64,000 nucleotides of DNA. It comes from Streptomyces malaysiensis subsp. samsunensis (GTDB lineage: Bacteria; Actinomycetota; Actinomycetes; Streptomycetales; Streptomycetaceae). Made by a program: the position numbers and the translations under genes. The stretch is taken from NCBI RefSeq assembly GCF_024519315.1, contig NZ_JANIIC010000001.1:62001-126000 (forward strand), written 5' to 3'. Of this stretch, positions 57,396 through 64,000 are shown piece after piece. Numbering within the stretch: the stretch's first letter is position 1; every line of letters begins with the position of its first letter. Below the pieces are notes generated by a model. It ran no database searches. It saw only the letters and a program-made list of their open reading frames with translations, and was not told the origin of the DNA.

Positions 57396-57938
57396 GTGAG
57401 TGGAACAGTCACGGCAGTCAGCAGCAACGGCGAGTACTCGTTCACCAAGCCGAACCGGGACAGCATCACCCTGCTCGTCGGCCTCGGTGTCGAAGGGGAC
57501 GTACACGCCGGTGTAACGGTCAAGCACCGCTCACGCGTCGCCCAGGACCCCACCCAGCCGAACCTGCGCCAAGTCCACCTCATCCACGAAGAGCTCTTCA
57601 CCGAGGTCGACGCGGAGGGGTTCAAGGTTCTGCCCGGCGACCTCGGCGAGAACATCACCACCCGCGGCATCGACCTACTCGGCCTACCGGTCGGCACCTT
57701 GCTGCACATCGGCGATGACGCGGTGCTGGAAGTGACCGGCCTCCGCAACCCCTGCCTACAAATCGACAACTTCCAGAACGGCCTCCTGAAGCAGGTCGTC
57801 GGCCGCGACGAGGCCGGGAACATCGTCCGCAAGGCCGGAATCATGAGCGTCGTGAAGGAGGGCGGCACGGTCCGCCCAGGCGACCCGATCAAGGCCGAGC
57901 TCCCGGCCGAACCGCACCGCCCCCTGGACCGGGTCTGA
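57396..57938 (+). CDS. MOSC-domain protein
   Basis: This 180-residue protein has a MOSC domain with the cysteine of LRNPCLQIDNFQNGLLK, the sulfur-carrier residue of this family, and GEYSFTKPNRDSITLLVGLG, GDLGENITTRGIDLL. MOSC proteins handle molybdenum-cofactor sulfur or reductive detoxification. The GTG at 57396 with AGGGGG 8 nt upstream is preferred to the GTG at 57369. Followed by a terminator-like hairpin at 58011-58043. Confidence 0.9.
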   Translation: MSGTVTAVSSNGEYSFTKPNRDSITLLVGLGVEGDVHAGVTVKHRSRVAQDPTQPNLRQVHLIHEELFTEVDAEGFKVLPGDLGENITTRGIDLLGLPVGTLLHIGDDAVLEVTGLRNPCLQIDNFQNGLLKQVVGRDEAGNIVRKAGIMSVVKEGGTVRPGDPIKAELPAEPHRPLDRV

Positions 57939-58010
57939 CGCTCTCTGCGCGGCTTCTTCGCAGCGTCCTCGCCTTGCCGCGATTTCATCGTGGTGCGCGG
58001 ACATGAGTGA

Positions 58011-58043
58011 GGCGCCAGGGTCGAAGGGAAGACCTCTGGCGCC
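58011..58043. terminator. Bidirectional terminator hairpin
   Basis: GGCGCCAG (58011-58018) and CTGGCGCC (58036-58043) form a perfect 8-bp stem. It lies between the ends of the MOSC gene and the 43-residue ORF, which converge on it. Confidence 0.6.
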
Positions 58044-58062
58044 TACTCGCGGCCGAAACCGC

Positions 58063-58194
58063 TTAGTCGTGACGTAGGGCCTCAACGATCGCCGCCCAGA
58101 CGGCTCGCGCCGCTAGGGACACCGCGAAGCGCTCCACGAGACTGCCGCGACACCTTTTTCCTTTTTTCACGGACGACCTGAAGAAGCCGACCAT
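58063..58194 (-). CDS. 43-residue cationic protein behind a structured leader
   Basis: An ATG at 58194 with GGAGG 8 nt upstream opens a 43-codon frame ending in TAA. The protein begins MVGFFRSSVKKGKRCRGSLV and continues as an amphipathic helix (AVSLAARAVWAAIVEALRH). It has many basic residues, one cysteine and no signal peptide. Codons include an A-rich GTGAAAAAAGGAAAAAGG stretch that could allow frameshifting and is odd in this GC-rich genome. A long upstream RNA with several hairpins controls access to its start by pairing. Function unknown. Confidence 0.6.
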   Translation of the reverse strand: MVGFFRSSVKKGKRCRGSLVERFAVSLAARAVWAAIVEALRHD

Positions 58195-58330
58195 TGTCAC
58201 CACCTCCAAGGGGTTCCACCCACCGCCCTCTGCGATAGGCCCGTCCCTCCCCCTTCGGGGTCAGGCCAACCTGACGGCGGTGAGCAACCACGCTTTGTCC
58301 GTGGTGACAGGCTCAAAGGTACAACCGGCC
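58195..58330 (-). promoter_or_regulatory. Structured leader RNA, possible translational switch
   Basis: On the minus strand: hairpin 58287-58305 (ACCACG/CGTGGT around 7 nt), outer stem 58276-58282 with 58221-58227 (CACCGCC/GGCGGTG), inside it hairpin 58260-58275 (GTCAGG/CCTGAC) and a CCCC-GGGG hairpin (58250-58260). TGTCACCAC at 58301-58309 can pair instead with GTGGTGACA at 58195-58203, covering the end of the ribosome site. These two states exclude each other. No known riboswitch class was recognised. Confidence 0.55.
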
Positions 58331-58355
58331 CGCGATGATCGGTAGTTGGAGTGAT

Positions 58356-61300
58356 TTACCCGGCTTTCCCGGCCTCTACGGCCTCCTCCTGGAGTGGCCT
58401 GGCCTTACGCCGTCTGCCGCGTCGGCCCGCGGAGCGTTTCGCGGCCGTATCGCGGCCTCCTAGCACCGCACGTAGGCCCTGGTCCCCCGTCACCGCGATC
58501 GGGCCATCGGTGTCGGTCCGGAGCACGGCGGCGCCCCGGGCGCGGAGGGAGCCGATGGTGCGGGGAGATGGGTGGCCGTAGGGGTTGTCGGCGCCGCAGG
58601 AGATCAGGGCCAGGCGGGGGCTGAGGCGACGGAGGAGCTGGGGGTCCTGGTAGGCGGAGCCGTGGTGGGCCACCTTGAGGACATCGACCTCGGGGAGGGC
58701 GGGGTGCGCCGTCAGCAGGGCCTGCTGGGCCGGGGGTTCCAGGTCGCCCAGGAGGAGCAGGGTCAGCCCCGACGTACGGACGAGGAGGGTGACGCTCGCG
58801 TCGTTCGGCCCCTCGGCGGCGGCCGGGGCGGGTGGCGGAGCGGGCCACAGGACCTCCCAGGACAGCGGGCCCAAGCGCCGCCGCTCCCCCGGCGCCGCCT
58901 GGATGACCGGGATATGCGCCGAACGGGCCCTGCGACGTACGAACTCGGCCTGGCCGGGTGGTTCCTCCAGGCCGGTGGTCTCGATGGCGCCGACCGCGCG
59001 ACCGCGTAACGCACCGGTCAGTCCCGCCACATGGTCCGCGTGGAAGTGGGTCAGGACCAGCAACGGGATCCGGACGATGCCCAGCGAACGAAGACAGCGG
59101 TCGACGGCTCGCGGCTCGGGGCCCGTGTCCACGACGACGGCCGTGCCGGGGCCCGCGGCCAGGACCAGGGCATCGCCTTGGCCCACATCGCATACCACCA
59201 TCCGCCAACCGGGCGGCGGCCAACCGGTGATGACCCGGGCCAGTGGCGCCGGGCGTACGACAGCCAGCAGCACCAGCAGCGCGCATACGGCGCACAGCAG
59301 GCGGTGGCGCAGGAGACGGCGGCCCGCGAGGACCGTGGCCAGGGTGACGGCGGCCAGCAACAGCCCGCCGGTCCAGCCGTCCGGCCAGTCCGCCTCGGCC
59401 CCGGGCAGCTCCGCGCCGGTACGGGCCACCTTCGCGATCCACCCGGCGGGCCAGCCCGCCGGCCAGGCGATCCACTCCGCGATCGGCGGGGCGACAGCGG
59501 CCACCGCCAGCGCGATGAACCCGAGGACGGTGGCGGGGGCGACCGCCACCTCGGCGATGAGGTTGCAGGGAATCGCCACCAGGCTCACACGGGCGGCCAT
59601 CACCACCACGACCGGTGCGCAGACCGCCTGGGCCGCGGCGGCGGCCGCCAGCGCCTCGGCCACCCGTGGCGGTACGCCCCGGCGCCGCAGAGCCGCGCTC
59701 CATCCGGGCGCGATGGTCAGCAGGGCACCGGTGGCCAGCACGGACAGGAGGAAGCCGTAGCTCCGGGCGAGCCAGGGGTCGTAGAGCACCAGCGTGAGGA
59801 CAGCGCCGGCCAGCGCGGGGAGCAGGGAGCGACGGCGTCCGGTACCGAGGGCGAGCAGCGTGATCAGCCCGCAGGCGGCGGCGCGCAACACGCTGGGCTC
59901 GGGTCTGCACACAATGACGAACGCGAGCGTGAGCCCGCCACCGAGGAGAGCGGTCGTTCGCAGCCGGATGCCGAGCGCGCCCGCGAGACCGCGCCGCTCG
60001 GCCCGCCCGGCCAGCTGCGGCGGCCCCGTGAGCAGGGCGAGCACCAGCGTCAAGTTGCTGCCGGAGACAGCCATGAGGTGAAGCATGTCCGTGGCCCGGA
60101 ACGCCTCGTCCAGCTCGGGCGGCACCCGTGAGGTGTCCCCCACGACCAGCGCCGGGAGCAGCGCCCGCGCGTCCGGGGAGAGCCCGTCGGTCGCGGTGCG
60201 CAGCCCGGCGCGCAGCCCTCCGGCCAGCCGCTGGACCGCGCTGGGCGGGCCCGTGATCCGCGGGGGTCCGCCCCTGACACGCACTACGGCCGCGATGCGG
60301 TCCCCGTCGCGCATCGGCGGTGCCAGCCGGCCGTGGACCCGCAGACGTGTGGACGGCAGCAGCCCGAGCCAGGCCGTCCGCTCCTTACCGGCCCTGGGGT
60401 GGATCGTCACCAGCACGGGGGCGCGGGTGGTGGTCGTGGTGCCGTCGGGGGCGGTGATCCGGTCGGCCTCGGCCTCCAGGACCACGGACGCGGGCGCGAG
60501 CGCCGCGCCCCGTACGTGTGGCCTGGTGAGCCGCGGGTCCCCCGTGACCGTCACCTCGACAGTGGCCTCCGCGTACTCCCGGGCCAGCGCGGACACGGGG
60601 CCGCGATGTACGTCCGCACCGTGCAGCCAGGCGACCGCCCCCGCGGCGGCTCCGCACAGCAGCGCTGCCGCCACCGCACCCGCCATACGGCGCCCACGCC
60701 AGAGGGCGCCGCGCGGCGGCCAACTGGTTTGTCGGCCCGGCACGTTGTGGCTCTTGCCGGTCCCTGACCACCCGCCGGCCCCGGGTGCGGCACCGGGCGA
60801 GGGCGCAGCCGCCACCGGCCCTGCCGCACGGCCCCCACGCCGCACGACAGCACGAGACGGCGGAGTGGCCTGCCGCCCCAACGTGTTACGGCCCTCGCCG
60901 GTGCTCGGCGACCCCTCGGCCCCGGATGCGGCGCCAGGCGACAGCGCAGCCGCCACCGGCCCTGCCGCACGCCGCCCACGCGGCGCGACAACGCGCGGCG
61001 ACCGAGCGGCCTGCCGCCCCGGCACGTTGCGGCCCTCGCCGGTGCTCGGCGACCCCTCGGCCCCGGATGCGGCACCGGACGGCCGTCCGGCCCTCGACGG
61101 TCGTGGCTTCCGTCCTCGCTGCCGAGACTCTTCGTCGCGCTGCTGTGGCGTCGTGGGTTCGGGGGCGCACCGGTCGTCCGGGGGCGGTATTGGCGCGGGT
61201 ACGCCTGGCCCGCGGCGGGGACGGGGTGCGCCGCGGCGGCGTCCGGCCGGGGCCGGGGCGCGTCGGCGGGCCCGGATGAGCAAGGCGGCCGCCGCGAGGG

Positions 61301-61496
61301 TGGCTGTCGTGCAGGCCAGGGCCACCACGGGGGCCGGTGCGTCCAGGGCGAGTGCCGCGGCTGCCCAGGCGGCCAGGGCCGGGGGCACGAGGCGGAGGTC
61401 GGGTGGGCCCTCCTGGCGGGGCTGTGACGCACCGCGTGGGGACGCGGCCGCCGCATGGACCGGGGTGCGGGTCCGCGTCGGCTTCGCCAGCGTCAT
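58356..61496 (-). CDS. comEC: ComEC/Rec2-type DNA uptake channel protein
   Basis: This 1046-residue membrane protein is the ComEC-type DNA channel: a competence domain with LLPALVVGDTSRVPPELDEA and MAVSGSNLTLVLALL, about ten helices, and a C-terminal metallo-beta-lactamase domain with THFHADHV and VLKVAHHGSAYQDP. Residues about 138-259 are a repeat-rich insert (three 47-residue units such as GAEGSPSTGEGRN) not seen in family members. The ATG at 61496 overlaps the comEA stop by 4 nt. It may also act in nucleic-acid handling; natural competence in streptomycetes is not established. Confidence 0.93.
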   Translation of the reverse strand: MTLAKPTRTRTPVHAAAASPRGASQPRQEGPPDLRLVPPALAAWAAAALALDAPAPVVALACTTATLAAAALLIRARRRAPAPAGRRRGAPRPRRGPGVPAPIPPPDDRCAPEPTTPQQRDEESRQRGRKPRPSRAGRPSGAASGAEGSPSTGEGRNVPGRQAARSPRVVAPRGRRAAGPVAAALSPGAASGAEGSPSTGEGRNTLGRQATPPSRAVVRRGGRAAGPVAAAPSPGAAPGAGGWSGTGKSHNVPGRQTSWPPRGALWRGRRMAGAVAAALLCGAAAGAVAWLHGADVHRGPVSALAREYAEATVEVTVTGDPRLTRPHVRGAALAPASVVLEAEADRITAPDGTTTTTRAPVLVTIHPRAGKERTAWLGLLPSTRLRVHGRLAPPMRDGDRIAAVVRVRGGPPRITGPPSAVQRLAGGLRAGLRTATDGLSPDARALLPALVVGDTSRVPPELDEAFRATDMLHLMAVSGSNLTLVLALLTGPPQLAGRAERRGLAGALGIRLRTTALLGGGLTLAFVIVCRPEPSVLRAAACGLITLLALGTGRRRSLLPALAGAVLTLVLYDPWLARSYGFLLSVLATGALLTIAPGWSAALRRRGVPPRVAEALAAAAAAQAVCAPVVVVMAARVSLVAIPCNLIAEVAVAPATVLGFIALAVAAVAPPIAEWIAWPAGWPAGWIAKVARTGAELPGAEADWPDGWTGGLLLAAVTLATVLAGRRLLRHRLLCAVCALLVLLAVVRPAPLARVITGWPPPGWRMVVCDVGQGDALVLAAGPGTAVVVDTGPEPRAVDRCLRSLGIVRIPLLVLTHFHADHVAGLTGALRGRAVGAIETTGLEEPPGQAEFVRRRARSAHIPVIQAAPGERRRLGPLSWEVLWPAPPPAPAAAEGPNDASVTLLVRTSGLTLLLLGDLEPPAQQALLTAHPALPEVDVLKVAHHGSAYQDPQLLRRLSPRLALISCGADNPYGHPSPRTIGSLRARGAAVLRTDTDGPIAVTGDQGLRAVLGGRDTAAKRSAGRRGRRRKARPLQEEAVEAGKAG
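60720..61085 (-). repeat. 141-bp tandem repeat inside comEC
   Basis: Three copies with period 141 bp; an anchor GCCCTCGCCG-type 10-mer occurs at 60750, 60891 and 61032. Each encodes 47 residues, so copy changes keep frame. Confidence 0.8.
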
Positions 61497-62617
61497 GGCT
61501 GAACCAGCGGGCGCAGGTCGGCGAACCGGCGCTCCCCGATGCCGTTCACCTCGCGGAGTTCATCGATGGAGCGGAAACCTCCGTGCTGGGTGCGGTAGTC
61601 GATGATGTGCTGGGCCAGGACGGGGCCCACTCCCGGGAGGGTGTCCAGTTGTTCGGTGGTCGCGGAGTTGAGGCTGATTGAGCCACCGGGCGCCCCGGGT
61701 CCGGCCGGTGCGTTCGGACCGTTGGGCGGGTGCGGCGCGCCGACCGCCGGATCCGCGGCCGCGCCCGGCCCGGGCGGCGGTCCGCTCCCGGAGGTGCCGA
61801 CCACGATCTGCTCTCCGTCCACCAGCGGGCGGGCCCGGTTCAGTCCGCTCAGGTCGGCGCCCGGCCGTACCCCGCCCGCCGCTTCCAGGGCGTCGGCGAC
61901 CCGCGCCCCGGTCGGCAGCTTCCGCAGCCCGGGGCTGCGGACCTTGCCCGTGACATCCACCACGACCGTCCGGCCACCGCCTGACGGGGTGAGCCGTCCG
62001 CCGGGCGTCGGGGCGGGCTCGGAGGAGGCGGCGCGCGGGGGCTCCGGGTCCGGCGCGCGCACGGTCTGGGGACGGCCGGTCCAGAAGTGGTAGGCCGCGA
62101 AGGCCATCGCGGCGAGCAGAGCGACCGCCAGGGCGGCGACCGTCCTCAGCTCCATTCCGCAGCGCAGCTGAATCCACATCGGCAGCCGCTCGCGCAGGGC
62201 GAGCCCGGCCCGGTCACGTCGGCGGAGTGGAGCGTCCTTGGGCCCGTCTTCAGACCCGTACTCGGGCAGGTCCTCTGACGGTTCGTCGTTCCGTACCTCT
62301 TCCGCCCCCTCGGGCGGCGCCTCCTCGCCCCTCGTCCCCGCAACGCCCTTCGGACCGTCCCGGCTGCCCAGAGCGGTGGACCCCACCGCGATCGGGGGCG
62401 ACGCCGATGACATGGCGAAGAGCGCCGCCGCGCGGGTCGCGGGCGAGGGTGTGGAGGCGTGGGACCGGTGGTGGACGCCGCGGCGGTGGCTCCCGGCGCG
62501 CAAAAGGCCGGGGCCGGACGGCGGGCGTGGGCGGCGGCCCGCCCCGCCGTCGCGATGTCGGCCGCGCCCCGGACCGCGCCCCGGACCCGTGGTTACTGTG
62601 CGTGATCGTGACCTCAT
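61493..62617 (-). CDS. comEA: ComEA-type DNA receptor protein
   Basis: This 374-residue protein has a membrane helix (LRTVAALAVALLAAMAFAAY), an SLBB domain (VVVDVTGKVRSPGLRKLPTG) and C-terminal helix-hairpin-helix motifs (LNSATTEQLDTLPGVGPVLA, then IDELREVNGIGERRFADL) that bind DNA. Its N-terminus is a long disordered Pro/Glu tail. The start at 62617 has AGGTGAC just upstream. It overlaps comEC by 4 nt. Confidence 0.93.
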   Translation of the reverse strand: MRSRSRTVTTGPGRGPGRGRHRDGGAGRRPRPPSGPGLLRAGSHRRGVHHRSHASTPSPATRAAALFAMSSASPPIAVGSTALGSRDGPKGVAGTRGEEAPPEGAEEVRNDEPSEDLPEYGSEDGPKDAPLRRRDRAGLALRERLPMWIQLRCGMELRTVAALAVALLAAMAFAAYHFWTGRPQTVRAPDPEPPRAASSEPAPTPGGRLTPSGGGRTVVVDVTGKVRSPGLRKLPTGARVADALEAAGGVRPGADLSGLNRARPLVDGEQIVVGTSGSGPPPGPGAAADPAVGAPHPPNGPNAPAGPGAPGGSISLNSATTEQLDTLPGVGPVLAQHIIDYRTQHGGFRSIDELREVNGIGERRFADLRPLVQP

Positions 62618-62786
62618 GTCACCTGACGGTAGACACGTCCCGCCGATCGCGCCGAGCCGCCTCAATTCCCGGGGATAACCCCCAGGTTGTGGATAACTCC
62701 GTCACCCCACCGGGCGAAGGCATCGCCCAAGTACGACCCCAACACCCCCGCCAGCCCCAGCCCCCCCACCTACACCCCCACCCCCG

Positions 62787-63632
62787 CTATCGCGGAGACA
62801 CCACCGCCCCCACCAGCCCCGGCCCGGCGTGTGCCCCGATCACCGCGCCCACCTCGCTCACATAGAGCTCCGCCAGCCCCGGCACCCGCTCCCGCAGCCG
62901 CTCCGCGAGCGCCGCCGCCCGCTCGCTCGCCGCCAGATGCTGCACCGCGATATCCACCCGGCTCCGGCCGGCCCGCTCCACCACGATCTCCTCGAGCCGG
63001 GCGATCGCCTTCGAGGCGGTGCGGACCTTCTCCCGCAGCTCGATCCGCCCCTCGTCGAGCTGGAGCAGCGGTTTGACCGCGAGCGCCGAGCCGAGCAGGG
63101 CCTGGGCCGCGCCGATGCGGCCCCCGCGCCGTAGATAGTCGAGGGTGTCGACGTAGAAGTAGGCGGCGGTGCCGTCGGCCCGCTTCTCCGCCGCCGCCAC
63201 GGCCTCGTCCAGCGTGCCGCCGCCCTCCGCCGTCTCGGCCGCCGCCAGTGCGCAGAAGCCGAGCGCCATCGCGACCATTCCGCTGTCCACCACCCGCACC
63301 GGAACGGGCGCGTCCTGTGCCGCGAGCACCGCCGCGTCGTAGGTGCCGGAGAACTCGGCCGACAGATGCAGCGAGACGATGCCCGTGGCGCCCTCCTCGG
63401 CGGCGGCCCGGTAGGCGGCCGCGAACATCTCCGGGCTGGGCCGGGACGTCGTCACCGGCTTCCGCTTCTGCAACGCCTGTGCGAGGGACCGGGCAGAGAT
63501 CTCGGTGCCTTCCTCCAGGGCCCGGTCGCCGAGCACCACCGTCAGCGGCACGGCGGTGATGCGATGCCGCTCCATCGCATCCTGCGGCAAGTACGCCGTG
63601 GAATCGGTCACGATCGCGACATGGCGGTACAT
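62787..63632 (-). CDS. DegV-family fatty-acid-binding protein
   Basis: This 281-residue DegV/FakB-type protein binds a fatty acid for a kinase. It has VAIVTDSTAYLPQDAMERHR at the start, SLHLSAEFSGTYDAAV and VDTLDYLRRGGRIGAAQALL. GATAAC lies 9 nt before the ATG at 63632, a possible leaderless start. No FakA-like kinase gene is in the window. Confidence 0.93.
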   Translation of the reverse strand: MYRHVAIVTDSTAYLPQDAMERHRITAVPLTVVLGDRALEEGTEISARSLAQALQKRKPVTTSRPSPEMFAAAYRAAAEEGATGIVSLHLSAEFSGTYDAAVLAAQDAPVPVRVVDSGMVAMALGFCALAAAETAEGGGTLDEAVAAAEKRADGTAAYFYVDTLDYLRRGGRIGAAQALLGSALAVKPLLQLDEGRIELREKVRTASKAIARLEEIVVERAGRSRVDIAVQHLAASERAAALAERLRERVPGLAELYVSEVGAVIGAHAGPGLVGAVVSPR

Positions 63633-63758
63633 GACTGGCAGGTTATCGGGGGATGGAGCCTGCCGATAGCGCGACCCCAGCGGATGATCAATTGCCTTAC
63701 CGATCATGCCCTGTTCAGACGTGACTCAGATCCTGTTCTCTGGCCGGGTTCCGGGGTC

Positions 63759-64000
63759 TCAGGCCGTGTTCTCCGGACGGGGGGACTTCTGCCAGGGCTT
63801 CTGCCACGCCGGGGGCTCCGTCGGGGGCCTCGCACCGAGCGACGGCTGCGGCGGCTCCGGCCGCTGCCCCGCCTCGGGCGCCGGCCACGCCCCCGCCTCG
63901 GGCCCCGATCGCGCTCCCGCCTCGGGTGACGTCCGCGCCCCGGCCCCGGGCGACGTCCGGGAAGACCCCGCCCCGGGCTCCGGCCACGCCGCCCCCGTGT
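63759..64000 (-). CDS. Partial Pro/Gly/Glu-rich protein, C-terminus only
   Basis: The frame runs off the right edge and ends in TGA at 63759-63761. The visible 79 residues are rich in Gly, Ala, Pro and Glu, with PEAGA repeats, ending QPSLGARPPTEPPAWQKPWQ and a short tail. G/C at third positions supports coding. The family cannot be told from this end. Confidence 0.5.
   Translation of the reverse strand, partial: TGAAWPEPGAGSSRTSPGAGARTSPEAGARSGPEAGAWPAPEAGQRPEPPQPSLGARPPTEPPAWQKPWQKSPRPENTA

Noticed and set aside
56012..57988. 658-codon frame that extends holA upstream
   Set aside because: The upstream half is antisense to the MOSC and 97-residue genes; the holA family start and a -10-like box fit 57001.
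58200..58330. tRNA or tmRNA gene in the structured leader
   Set aside because: No acceptor/T-arm arrangement fits; the stems instead surround the ribosome site of a small ORF.
60720..61085. Repeat array as a mobile element
   Set aside because: The 141-bp units have no inverted ends and are in frame within comEC.

Overview
The window is a piece of a Streptomyces chromosome. The evidence is very high GC with G/C at third codon positions, several genes whose start codon lies only 6-9 nt from a -10 box (leaderless transcripts), a WhiJ/DUF397/ATPase regulatory trio, and a gene order typical of streptomycetes: recO-uppS, leuA, era, the hlyC-like gene, ybeY, phoH, rnz, rsmE, dnaJ-hrcA, hemW, lepA, rpsT, holA, comEC-comEA. 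No tRNA, rRNA, CRISPR array, prophage or complete insertion sequence was seen. The species cannot be named from this window.

Layout. 1-6.7 kb is accessory: a chloramphenicol-type efflux pump behind a leader-peptide attenuator, a TetR/short-chain-dehydrogenase pair, a CGNR regulator divergent from an epoxide hydrolase, a small coupled gene pair, and an epimerase-like protein. 6.9-8.5 kb is recO-uppS. 8.5-11.6 kb is a WhiJ-like regulatory trio followed by a 35-residue peptide gene fused by ATGA overlap to a protein-isoaspartate-type methyltransferase. 11.6-18.5 kb holds small regulator/enzyme pairs (AraC/flavin-split-barrel protein, MarR/amidohydrolase/AhpD-like, GNAT acetyltransferases, and an HTH/Clp-N pair with twin operators). 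18.6-24.1 kb is a response regulator, histidine kinase, MMPL exporter and TerB-like protein. 24.4-28 kb is leuA with a leucine-rich leader peptide, and a protealysin-like protease with its emfourin-type inhibitor.

28-36 kb is the conserved phoH-ybeY-hlyC-cytidine deaminase-like-era strand, interrupted by a 992-residue Ig-like repeat protein. 36-44 kb carries a PfkB kinase, RNase Z, a HIT protein, a repeat-bearing lipoprotein, rsmE, a nitronate monooxygenase and the CIRCE-controlled hrcA-dnaJ pair. 44-52 kb has an MBL-fold hydrolase, a DUF3097 protein, hemW, a SpoIIE-type phosphatase with a MITE at its stop codon, and an acyl-CoA ligase. 52-64 kb has lepA, rpsT, a membrane protein, holA, a MOSC protein, a 43-residue protein behind a long structured leader, comEC-comEA, a DegV protein and the tail of an unknown protein.

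The strongest leads for something undescribed are (1) the structured leader at about 58.2-58.3 kb, whose folding could hide or expose the ribosome binding site of a 43-residue cationic protein; (2) the peptide plus methyltransferase module at 10.3-11.6 kb beside the WhiJ-like switch; (3) the leaderless leader peptide and stacked hairpins before the efflux pump; (4) the MITE at the phosphatase stop codon; and (5) repeat expansions inside otherwise conserved proteins (ComEC, a response regulator, Era). All calls were made by reading the sequence; no database search was run.
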